Assembly: GCA_041497995.1 (NCBI GenBank)
Contig: JBGQHM010000248.1
Span: 1-10,209, forward strand
Direction: 5' to 3'
Length of the DNA: 10,209 bases
Source: DATKMS01 sp041497995
GTDB lineage: Bacteria > Desulfobacterota > Binatia > HRBIN30
Below are positions 1 to 6,108 of the stretch, in pieces. Both the position numbers and the translations under genes were made by a program. The notes beneath the pieces were generated by a model that worked only from the letters and a program-made list of their open reading frames with translations, ran no database searches and was not told the origin of the DNA. How positions within the stretch are numbered: the stretch's first letter is position 1; each line of letters opens with the position of its first letter.

Positions 1-2
1 AG

Positions 3-278
3 AAGGTGGTGGCCGCGTTGCAGAAGAAGTTCGGCAATCCCACCGAAATCTCGGAGCGCGGCGCATTCTGGCGTGGAGAGCATACGACGGTGTCGCTCAA
101 TACCAAAGCCAGGACGTTTGCCTTCATGGATCGAGCGCTGAACGACGGGGTGCAGACACGGCTGTACGTGTATGTGATGACCCATCAGGGGGAAACGGAA
201 GCAGCGGCGGTACAGGCACCGCCAGTGCAAGCACCCGCGGCGCAAGCCGAGCTGACCCCCGTTCCGACACCGCAGTGA
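3..278 (+). CDS. C-terminal end of a protein of unknown function (5' truncated by window)
   Basis: The frame is open from the first complete codon to a TGA at 276-278, so the visible part is probably the C-terminal end of a longer protein. GTG codons at 6 and 9 could be starts, but no ribosome binding site can be seen so close to the edge and there is no signal peptide. The visible part begins with a stretch of the type LQKKFGNPTE, then a W-R-G-E-H-T-T-V-S-L segment and a hydrophobic strand RLYVYVMT. This resembles the C-terminal beta region of small envelope proteins that compare a sequence position with a W-x-x-x-x-T-x-I-x-L pattern. The tail is Ala/Pro/Gln-rich (QAPPVQAPAAQ), as in flexible envelope-protein ends. 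I do not recognise the family. Its stop overlaps a possible GTG of the next gene, which suggests co-transcription. Confidence 0.6.
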   Translation, partial: KVVAALQKKFGNPTEISERGAFWRGEHTTVSLNTKARTFAFMDRALNDGVQTRLYVYVMTHQGETEAAAVQAPPVQAPAAQAELTPVPTPQ

Positions 279-295
279 GGGGCTGCGGCCAGCGT
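278..295 (+). repeat. 18-bp dispersed repeat, copy 1 (overlaps a stop codon)
   Basis: The sequence AGGGGCTGCGGCCAGCGT starts at the last base of the TGA stop of the first gene. The identical 18-mer recurs at 7523-7540, overlapping the TAG stop of the choice-of-anchor V-like gene. The core GCTGCGGCCAGC contains a short self-complementary stem (GCTG/CAGC). It lies between the stop and the likely ATG of the next gene. Confidence 0.6.
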
Positions 296-319
296 GCGGC
301 GGCCCGTGCCAACCCTACA

Positions 320-1504
320 ATGGACTTGTCGTTCAGGGCAGTATGTAGCTTCCGATTCCGGCCAGGTGTCCTCCTGCTGCTCGTGGCGGGGCTGAGCGCG
401 TGTGCCCTGCACAAGCCGCCGGCTGGCCCGCAACCGTGGTTCACCGAGGAGCGCATCGCGACTGGAGGCCATAACCCGTTCGGCGTGGCCGTTGCCGATC
501 TGAACGGAGACGGCCGGCCGGACCTGGCAGTCAGCAATGCGGCGAGTGAGTACGTCTCAGTGTTTCTGGGCACGGGTCCTGGGCGTTTTGCATCACCCCC
601 GGTGCCGGCACCAGGACCGGACATCGGGGACGCTGTGGCGCGCGGCATCGTCGCGACCGATCTCAACAAGGATGGACACGCTGATCTCGTCGTCGCCCAG
701 GTCCAAACGAACAGCGTCTGGGTGTTGCTGGGCGATGGCCACGGCGGTTGGAAGGGCACACAGTACGCGGCCGGTTTTGCACCGTTCAACGTCGCTGTCG
801 GAGACATCAACCAGGATGGCATCTTGGACATCGTAGTGGCGGACGAGAGCAACGCCCCAGCCTTCCAAGGCAAGGGTCAAGTGTCCTTGCTTTTCGGGGA
901 CGGCACGGGGGGCTTCACCCGTGGCACCACGCTTCTCGGAGGCTCCTATCCGGCTGACGTGACGCTGGCGGACTTCAACGGCGACGGTCACGTGGATGCG
1001 GCGGTGGTGAATTGGAAGTCGGCCGACGTTTCGCTGTTTCAGGGTCACGGCGATGGTACGTTCGCCGCGCCGACGTACACACCCTACTCGGGCCCGCCCG
1101 CATATTCGCTCGCGGTAGGCGATCTGAATCGCGACGGACGACCCGACCTCGTTGTGGGCGACGTGCTCGGCGGGATCCACATCATGTCCAATAACGGATC
1201 GGGAAGTTTCGCGCTGGCGCCACCGCTTGCAGCGGGCCGCGGCTTGCGTTGCGTGATCCTTGCCGACCTCAACGGCGATGGTCTGCTTGACATTGCCACC
1301 GCGAACACCGCTGCAGATAGCATCAGCGTGCTGCTCGCGAAGCCGGAGGGTGGGTTCGCTCCCGCCTACCAGACTCCGGTGGGAAGGAAGCCGCGTGTGG
1401 TTGCGGCGGCGGACGTGAACGGTGACGGGAAGTTGGATCTCGTGGTCACGAACAGCGGCTCCGACGACGTCTCGGTGCTCATCAACACTGGTGTTCCGCG
1501 GTGA
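320..1504 (+). CDS. FG-GAP/VCBS seven-bladed beta-propeller lipoprotein
   Basis: The 394-residue product is a probable lipoprotein. It has a basic N-terminus (RFRPG), a hydrophobic core VLLLLVAG and a lipobox LSAC with the acceptor Cys at residue 28. Seven repeats of about 48-56 residues follow, each with a calcium-binding loop of the type D-x-N-x-D-G-x-x-D, beginning near residues 60, 114, 162, 218, 268, 316 and 365. Each is followed by a beta strand and a GxGxF-like turn. Seven FG-GAP/VCBS repeats match an integrin-alpha-like seven-bladed propeller, usually a surface or periplasmic binding scaffold. The frame is open back to a GTG at 275 that overlaps the previous stop. I prefer ATG 320 because it gives a normal-length signal peptide and leaves the repeat at 278-295 outside the gene. 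Neither start has a clear ribosome binding site. The ligand is unknown. Confidence 0.9.
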   Translation: MDLSFRAVCSFRFRPGVLLLLVAGLSACALHKPPAGPQPWFTEERIATGGHNPFGVAVADLNGDGRPDLAVSNAASEYVSVFLGTGPGRFASPPVPAPGPDIGDAVARGIVATDLNKDGHADLVVAQVQTNSVWVLLGDGHGGWKGTQYAAGFAPFNVAVGDINQDGILDIVVADESNAPAFQGKGQVSLLFGDGTGGFTRGTTLLGGSYPADVTLADFNGDGHVDAAVVNWKSADVSLFQGHGDGTFAAPTYTPYSGPPAYSLAVGDLNRDGRPDLVVGDVLGGIHIMSNNGSGSFALAPPLAAGRGLRCVILADLNGDGLLDIATANTAADSISVLLAKPEGGFAPAYQTPVGRKPRVVAAADVNGDGKLDLVVTNSGSDDVSVLINTGVPR

Positions 1505-1538
1505 TTCCGCACATTACTTTGAGAGGAGGATCGTTCCA

Positions 1539-1970
1539 ATGCGGATGAGTACCATGAGGATGCGGGTCACGCTGGCTGGCGCGCTATACATGTGCGTACT
1601 CGGTGGCGGGACGGCGTGGGCGCAAGGTACCCCAGCGCCCGCAGCTCCCCAGCCGACGCCGCGGCGGCTGACGGTGGAGGAGCAAGCGCTCTTGAAGAAA
1701 ATCTTATTGATCGCGTATGCGGACCCGGACGACGGGCCGGCGCCGCTCACGGTGCACTTCTCTGTCGATATCCACTCGGTGGATGACCCCGTGAATCCGA
1801 AATACGTCTGGAACTTCGGTGACGACAGCCGTGCGGTGCACGAGCAGAACCCAACGCACACCTTCAAGCGGCCGGGCAAATACCGAGCGACCTTCAAGAT
1901 TACCGCCGACGGCGAACGCGCGGGCGCAGACGACGTGACGATCATCGTCCAGGAGCCGGAGCACAAGTAG
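1539..1970 (+). CDS. Small secreted PKD-domain protein
   Basis: The 143-residue product starts at ATG 1539, 8 nt after a purine-rich ribosome binding site (GAGAGGAGGA, 1521-1530). The frame extends further upstream, but that would overlap the propeller gene. The N-terminus is a signal peptide with basic residues (MRMSTMRMR), a hydrophobic core and a likely cleavage after AWA (near residue 28). A short Pro/Ala segment and a predicted helix (TVEEQALLKKILLIAYA) follow. The last ~85 residues fit a PKD (polycystic kidney disease) Ig-like domain: G-P-A-P-L-T-V-H-F, then Y-V-W-N-F-G-D-D-S, then N-P-T-H-T-F, P-G-K-Y and a final beta strand VTIIV. PKD domains are non-catalytic and mediate protein or polysaccharide contacts outside the cytoplasm. 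The gene follows the propeller gene by 34 bp on the same strand, so the two may act on the cell surface together. Confidence 0.88.
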   Translation: MRMSTMRMRVTLAGALYMCVLGGGTAWAQGTPAPAAPQPTPRRLTVEEQALLKKILLIAYADPDDGPAPLTVHFSVDIHSVDDPVNPKYVWNFGDDSRAVHEQNPTHTFKRPGKYRATFKITADGERAGADDVTIIVQEPEHK

Positions 1971-2046
1971 GGCAGAGAGCACGCCTAGTCCGCCTCGCCG
2001 CTTGACCGCGCAAGCCGTCAGCGCGGCCCTCGACCGCACTTCTGCA

Positions 2047-2076
2047 TTGACAATCAAAGAGCGCTCGCGGTATCAA
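2047..2076 (+). promoter_or_regulatory. Predicted sigma70-type promoter for the EF-hand protein gene
   Basis: A perfect TTGACA (-35) at 2047-2052 is followed, after 18 nt, by TATCAA (-10, 4 of 6 consensus bases) at 2071-2076. Transcription would begin near 2083, giving a leader of about 70 nt before the ATG at 2151. This rules out the in-frame GTG at 2082 as the start. The leader carries repeated TTGGAGC-type words (about 2091 and 2111) of unknown meaning. Confidence 0.55.
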
Positions 2077-2150
2077 ACCGAGTGAACCATTTGGAGCTGG
2101 CTGAAGCAGTTTGGAGCGGCCTGGAGCTTCCGCACAGGGGAGTTGCGCGA

Positions 2151-3536
2151 ATGCGAAGGAACTTTCTGGGTGGCGTGTTTGCCGTTGGAGTCGCAGGGTT
2201 CCTGATAGCCTTGAGTGCCCTGCCGCGTGCGAGCGCAGCCGTCTGCGTCGGCGACTGCAACAACAACGGTGCGGTGACCGCCGGCGAACTGACTAAGATC
2301 ATTGCCATCATCAACCTCTGCGACGGCGCCGCGGCTGGTTGCGCGGCAGTCCCTGGAACGGACAAGCAATGTACGAACGCCGACAAGAATGGCAACGGCG
2401 TGATTTCGGCCGGTGAGCTCACACTGATCATCCAAAACATCAACACCTTCGCCTCGGGCTGCGCGCCGGATACCGGCCCCACAGCGACGCCGACGAACGT
2501 GCTACCGACGGTGCCCCCGACCAACGCGCTACCAACATCGACTCCGACCAACGCGCTACCAACGTCGACTCCGACCATCGCGCTACCGACGGCGACGCCA
2601 ACGACGGCGGCGGGACCGCCGCTCGGCGACCGCGTGTTCCACCTCAACACCCAGGTCGGGCCGGGTACGCCAACACCCAAGCCGGCCTCGGGCTTCTTTA
2701 GCTCGCTTGCGGTTGGTATCACCGCGGGAATACCGCAGGGAACGCTGGTTTTGAGCGCCGGTGGCATCGATGCCACCGGGCACGCCACGGTCACGCTAGG
2801 AAATGCACCGGCGTTCACTCAGACGGACATCTCGTTGGGTGGTATATCGCTGTGCACCAAACTCGAGTCATGCACCGGTACGCTCAACTGCAACGGCGGC
2901 GCCAACGTCGATTTGCTGGTGTCACTCGACAGCCTCAGGCCTGGTTTGAGTTGCCTCCAGAATGGCGTGGGTCTTCCCGCTGGGTCCACGAATCTCTGTG
3001 TGGCGCCGACGCCCCCGAAGGCGGGGACACCGACACCGGCGCCGCTGCCGTGTTGCAGTAACGCCTGCGAAGGCATCTGCTCGTCGTCCCCCTCTTTGAC
3101 CCCTGGGCTGCCGACACCCACGCCGTGTACGAACAGCGGCAACAGCCCTGTGACCACGGTGGGTGCCAACCCGGGAACCGATAGCGGTTCAGGGGCTATG
3201 GCGATGCTCTGCATGCAACGAATCGTTACGCTACCGCTGGTCCGGGGTACACCGAACGATTGCACGACGGCGGACTACTCAACGGCGACGCTGACACCGC
3301 AATACTATACGACCGGCAACGCGACGGCGCAGACGCTCCACCACTGCGCTCAAAACACCGGCGCCTCGGCGGCCAACAAGGTGCCGAAGTTCGCCAAGGT
3401 CGGAACAGATTTCAGCTGTGCCAACTGGACGACGGCGAACGGTCCTGGCGTCCTTGCCTTCGCCATTCCGTCGGAGGAGGGTTCCGACGTGTTCAAAGGC
3501 GATGGGGCGAACGCAGGGCTGTGGAGCGACAAGTAG
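2151..3536 (+). CDS. Secreted protein with two dockerin-like EF-hand loops and a Thr/Pro linker
   Basis: The 461-residue product starts at ATG 2151, 8 nt after AGGGGAG (2136-2142). The signal peptide MRRNFLGGVFAVGVAGFLIA... probably ends after ASA (near residue 29). Two EF-hand loops follow: D-C-N-N-N-G-A-V-T-A-G-E (about 35-46) and D-K-N-G-N-G-V-I-S-A-G-E (about 78-89). Both have acidic or Asn ligands at loop positions 1, 3 and 5 and Glu at 12, with helical LTKII/LTLII flanks. This is the paired calcium-loop arrangement of type I dockerin-like modules. A Thr/Pro linker (about 111-155) contains four 9-residue repeats. The rest (about 156-461) is beta-rich, Ser/Thr/Gly-rich, has several Cys residues and a second Pro/Thr segment, and matches no family I recognise. 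It is likely cell-surface or secreted. The function is unknown, and a dockerin role would need a cohesin partner, which is not in this window. Confidence 0.85.
   Translation: MRRNFLGGVFAVGVAGFLIALSALPRASAAVCVGDCNNNGAVTAGELTKIIAIINLCDGAAAGCAAVPGTDKQCTNADKNGNGVISAGELTLIIQNINTFASGCAPDTGPTATPTNVLPTVPPTNALPTSTPTNALPTSTPTIALPTATPTTAAGPPLGDRVFHLNTQVGPGTPTPKPASGFFSSLAVGITAGIPQGTLVLSAGGIDATGHATVTLGNAPAFTQTDISLGGISLCTKLESCTGTLNCNGGANVDLLVSLDSLRPGLSCLQNGVGLPAGSTNLCVAPTPPKAGTPTPAPLPCCSNACEGICSSSPSLTPGLPTPTPCTNSGNSPVTTVGANPGTDSGSGAMAMLCMQRIVTLPLVRGTPNDCTTADYSTATLTPQYYTTGNATAQTLHHCAQNTGASAANKVPKFAKVGTDFSCANWTTANGPGVLAFAIPSEEGSDVFKGDGANAGLWSDK
2491..2598 (+). repeat. Four tandem 27-bp repeats encoding the Thr/Pro linker
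   Basis: Four units of 27 bp lie end to end at 2491-2517, 2518-2544, 2545-2571 and 2572-2598. Each begins CGACSAWCG, and units 2 and 3 differ by a single base. They encode 9-residue repeats of the form T-N-A-L-P-T-S-T-P inside the linker of the EF-hand protein. In-frame 27-bp units allow linker length to change without breaking the gene. Confidence 0.85.
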
Positions 3537-3738
3537 AATCGTAGGATCCAACAAGAACGCGAATGTGGCGGGTCGCCGCGGACAGTTCGTTCGGGAGGCC
3601 TTCCCCTTGTGCGTTCATCGACGCCGCACGCGCCAAAGGGCTGCAGTCGCGTCGACCGGCTCCCGCGCCATGCCGCCTCTCAACCAGAGATCGTGCCTGA
3701 GCTTGTTGGTCTCAAGGATCTCTGCCATTAACCGCCCT
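3537..3738. other. Intergenic region, no gene supported
   Basis: There are about 200 bases between the EF-hand protein stop and the HEAT lipoprotein start. The downstream frame stays open through it back to 3418, but that part is Arg-rich, overlaps the previous gene and has no plausible start signal. I see no convincing promoter or terminator. A weak imperfect hairpin lies around 3602-3640. Confidence 0.5.
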
Positions 3739-3780
3739 ATGCAACTGTCGCAACTGGGCGTCCGCACCGGACGCATAGGG
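3735..3780 (+). promoter_or_regulatory. Nested hairpin over the start region of the HEAT lipoprotein gene
   Basis: An inner stem GCGTCCG/CGGACGC (3758-3764 with 3768-3774, 3-nt loop) is nested in an outer complement CCCTATGC/GCATAGGG (3735-3742 with 3773-3780). The outer arms share two bases with the inner stem. The outer arm includes the proposed ATG at 3739, so in RNA it could mask the start. A short direct repeat GCAACTG (3741-3747 and 3750-3756) lies inside. A regulatory role is inference. Confidence 0.35.
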
Positions 3781-4938
3781 GAGCCCCTTCGGCGAGCAGT
3801 GGCGGCCGCGGTGGCGATGACCATCATCTTCTTGCTCCTGCCGTCGTGCATGTCCCGGTCAGGAAACACGGCGAAGCGCGATGCCGAAGCGGGCGGCGTC
3901 GGGCCGGCCGCGAAACGGCTCCTGCACAGCGCCAGCAGCGAAGACGATCCGAGCCAACACGATTCCACTGTCGCTGCGCTCGTCGCGCTGGGGTCGCCTG
4001 GGATTCCCTCTCTGTCCAAGGCGCTCGAGAATGACCCCGACGAGAATGTCCGGCTCGTCGCCGTCGAGGCGCTCAGCAAGATGCGCGGCCCGGGGGTGGT
4101 GGATGCGCTGCTCGGCGCGTTGCACGACAAGAGCGAGGACGTGCGACTCCAAGCCGTGACGGCGCTCGGAGTCATTGCCGACCGGCGCGCCGTGCAACCT
4201 CTGCTCGATCAATTCGCCAAGGACGACAACCCGCAGGTACGCTATGAGTGCCTCACCAGCCTCGGGCTGATCGGCGACCCGGCGGCTGTCGACGTGCTGG
4301 TGAAAGGGACGACCGACAGCGACTATGGGGTGCGCATGTGGTCGATCGACGCACTCTGCCAGATGAATGACTCGCACGCGCCCGCGTTGGTCGTCACGCT
4401 GATGCGGGATCCTGACCAGTATGTGCGGCAACACGTGATCGAATCATGCGGCGATGCGTTCAATACTCCGGAAGGACGCACGACGTTGATCGCCCTGGCC
4501 ATCGATGCGGATCGGTTTGAGACCACGGTTTGGGCGCGGCGGCACCTGATGGAGTACCTCGCACAGAACAGCGGCGGCCCCGGCCTGCGCGATCAAATGC
4601 GTACCGCGGCGCTCCATGACCTGCGTGGGGCACATGCCGCGCCGGCTGCGCTGCTATTGGGAGATCTGGGCGACCGGGCCGCCACGGAGCCTTTGATCAA
4701 AGCGCTGCGCGATCCGGACCGGTTGGTACGTCACCACGCCGCCTTTGTGCTGGCGAAGGTTGGCGACCGCCGTGGGGTCCCGGCGTTGATTGCGGCGTTG
4801 AACGATCCGGTAGGCCTGGTTGCCGCCAGCGCGTATAACTCGCTGCAGTGGTTTGCCGAAGATGGCGATCCGCGCGCGCAACAGGCGGTGCGAAACTACA
4901 AGGGTAAACGGTTCGCTGATCGGCTTCCTCGCTCTTGA
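3739..4938 (+). CDS. HEAT-repeat (PBS-lyase-type) lipoprotein
   Basis: The product is 399 residues from ATG 3739. The N-terminus has Arg residues (RTGRIGEPLRR), a hydrophobic run AVAAAVAMTIIFLL and a lipobox LPSC with the acceptor Cys at residue 37, so a lipid-anchored envelope protein is likely. From about residue 68 to 390 there are short-helix repeats of about 30-33 residues, with patterns such as D-P-D-E-N-V-R-L-V-A-V-E-A-L, K-S-E-D-V-R-L-Q-A-V-T-A-L-G and D-P-D-R-L-V-R-H-H-A-A-F-V-L-A-K-V-G-D. These are typical of HEAT/PBS-lyase (E-Z type) repeats, which form a superhelical protein-binding scaffold and are usually non-catalytic. A middle section (about 250-300) is less regular. The start is uncertain: the ribosome binding site is weak, and ATG 3670 and ATG 3817 are alternatives. 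ATG 3817 would leave almost no n-region in the signal peptide. The partner protein is unknown. Confidence 0.85.
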   Translation: MQLSQLGVRTGRIGEPLRRAVAAAVAMTIIFLLLPSCMSRSGNTAKRDAEAGGVGPAAKRLLHSASSEDDPSQHDSTVAALVALGSPGIPSLSKALENDPDENVRLVAVEALSKMRGPGVVDALLGALHDKSEDVRLQAVTALGVIADRRAVQPLLDQFAKDDNPQVRYECLTSLGLIGDPAAVDVLVKGTTDSDYGVRMWSIDALCQMNDSHAPALVVTLMRDPDQYVRQHVIESCGDAFNTPEGRTTLIALAIDADRFETTVWARRHLMEYLAQNSGGPGLRDQMRTAALHDLRGAHAAPAALLLGDLGDRAATEPLIKALRDPDRLVRHHAAFVLAKVGDRRGVPALIAALNDPVGLVAASAYNSLQWFAEDGDPRAQQAVRNYKGKRFADRLPRS

Positions 4939-4963
4939 GCGACCAAGCACGGCGCCACAAATG

Positions 4964-4995
4964 GAAAAGGCCTCGGATTTCTCCAAGGCCTTTTC
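4964..4995. terminator. Bidirectional intrinsic terminator between convergent genes
   Basis: A perfect 10-bp stem GAAAAGGCCT/AGGCCTTTTC (4964-4973 with 4986-4995) encloses a 12-nt loop. A T-run ends the stem on the + strand, and the mirrored A-run gives a T-run on the - strand, so it can stop transcription from both sides. It lies 25 bp after the HEAT gene stop and 28 bp beyond the stop of the opposing gene, exactly where convergent genes need it. Confidence 0.8.
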
Positions 4996-5023
4996 GCGCC
5001 CGCTTTACACGAAGGTCGATGCC

Positions 5024-5905
5024 TTACGGGCAAGGGGCGGTGTCTTGACAGGTCGGTGTATCGGTTCCACCCGCACAGATGCAACAGGCTGCCGTCGCTG
5101 CGTTGACGTCGCACACAATCGTGTCGCCTGGGCTTGTCCGAGTACAGTCCGCGTTTGAGGTGCATGGCGTGGGCTGACAGGCGCCTGGAGGCAGTACGCA
5201 GCTGTCTTGCGCAGGGCAGTTGGTGTCCGTCGTGCACGCAAATTGAGAGTCGACCGGCACGGCGAAGCCCGCCAGCGCGTAAATGTCACCGTCAATGCAG
5301 CCGTTCCCGCTTACCAACGGGACAGAGGTGCAATCAGCGGGGTTCGAGCCGGCCTTGTGCAGTCTGAGCAGGCCGATGCCGATTGAACGGGTGAAGATTT
5401 GCGACGACAGCGCGCCGAAGAGAGCCCCCGCACCGATCTTAGGTTTCCCGCCGGCGCCGGGAAAACCGGCGACGCCGCCCGTAAGATTGAACGGAATGCC
5501 TGCCGCTGCCTCGAACGGAAGAGCGGTGGCGCAATCGGTGGGACCGATGCACGGAATGTTGCTGCCCACGGCGCGCAAATCCAACTCGAGTACGTGATTC
5601 GTCGCGTTGCATGGCGACCCGCCGCAGGTGACCTTCTTCATAACCAACGTGATGGAGATGCCGCCCGAACCCTTCGCCTTGGTGGCCGCGACAACTACCT
5701 TGCTGCTGGGCTTGCACGGAATGACGTTCACAGTCTGAGAACCGATCAAAGGGCTATGAGTGCAACCCTCCATGTCGATGTTGGTCGGATTCTGGTCGTC
5801 CTCGATGATTTGTGACGTATAGCCGGCTGCGTGCGCCGCGCGCACCGGGAGCGACAAAGCCGCAGCCGCCGCCACGGCAACCCACAAAGGCTTGCGAACC
5901 TTCAT
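5024..5905 (-). CDS. Secreted protein of unknown function with a Cys-rich C-terminus
   Basis: The 293-residue product is read on the minus strand from the ATG at 5905-5903, about 10 nt after a strong GGAGGAGG ribosome binding site. The frame extends upstream to 5968, but that ATG lacks such a site. The signal peptide MKVRKPLWVAVAAAAALSLP... probably ends after AHA (near residue 26). The middle is beta-rich with Gly/Ala patches and paired Cys residues (for example VTCGGSPCNA and IPCIGPTDC). The last ~75 residues hold many Cys in short loops of the C-x-x-D-x-x-C type (CTTDTNC, CTSNADC, ACCICAGG), likely disulfide-rich and typical of exported proteins in delta-proteobacterial-type genomes. No catalytic motif is recognised. 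It converges on the HEAT gene across a shared terminator and diverges from the choice-of-anchor V-like gene, so it is its own transcription unit. Confidence 0.85.
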   Translation of the reverse strand: MKVRKPLWVAVAAAAALSLPVRAAHAAGYTSQIIEDDQNPTNIDMEGCTHSPLIGSQTVNVIPCKPSSKVVVAATKAKGSGGISITLVMKKVTCGGSPCNATNHVLELDLRAVGSNIPCIGPTDCATALPFEAAAGIPFNLTGGVAGFPGAGGKPKIGAGALFGALSSQIFTRSIGIGLLRLHKAGSNPADCTSVPLVSGNGCIDGDIYALAGFAVPVDSQFACTTDTNCPAQDSCVLPPGACQPTPCTSNADCTRTSPGDTIVCDVNAATAACCICAGGTDTPTCQDTAPCP

Positions 5906-5938
5906 AATCTCAGATCCTCCTCCAGCAAGATTTCCCCG

Positions 5939-5968
5939 ACGGTACCACCGCCGCTGAAGTAGTGTCAA
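5939..5968 (-). promoter_or_regulatory. Possible promoter for the minus-strand secreted protein gene
   Basis: On the minus strand a perfect TTGACA (-35) at 5968-5963 is followed after 18 nt by TACCGT at 5944-5939, which matches the -10 consensus at only 3 of 6 positions. The position, about 35 nt ahead of the start codon, is suitable. The weak -10 keeps confidence low. Confidence 0.35.
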
Positions 5969-6029
5969 TCAGAATTTTTCCCATGTTTTCCATGTTGGGT
6001 GACGCTCGGAGAATGGACGCCAAAGTCTC

Positions 6030-6058
6030 TTGACTGACCTCCGCCGACCCCCGACAAT
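6030..6058 (+). promoter_or_regulatory. Predicted sigma70-type promoter for the choice-of-anchor V-like gene
   Basis: TTGACT (5 of 6) at 6030-6035 and GACAAT (4 of 6) at 6053-6058 are separated by exactly 17 nt. The predicted transcript would begin near 6065 and carry a leader of about 45 nt to the ATG at 6109. It lies in the divergent intergenic region, about 60 bp from the opposing -35 element. A direct repeat CCATGTT (about 5981 and 5990) sits between the two promoters and could be an operator, though this is speculative. Confidence 0.45.
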
Positions 6059-6108
6059 CGACGACACATCGGAACAGCATGGGCAGGGGCGATCACGAGG
6101 AGGTCGAG

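Noticed and set aside
124..1323. Long minus-strand frames opposite the propeller gene
   Set aside because: These are antisense frames typical of GC-rich coding DNA. The plus frame has seven regular calcium-loop repeats, which fixes the true strand.
2006..2026. A hairpin CCGCGC/GCGCGG after the PKD gene as a terminator
   Set aside because: The stem is only 6 bp with a 9-nt loop and no T-run follows, so an intrinsic terminator is not supported.
2054..2818. A 254-codon minus-strand frame with VGVDVGSALVG repeats
   Set aside because: This is the antisense shadow of the EF-hand gene; the repeats reflect the 27-bp linker repeat. The plus strand has the promoter, ribosome binding site and signal peptide.
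3418..3738. An N-terminal extension of the HEAT lipoprotein
   Set aside because: It would overlap the preceding gene by about 120 bp, is Arg-rich without domain features, and would bury the signal peptide and lipobox internally.
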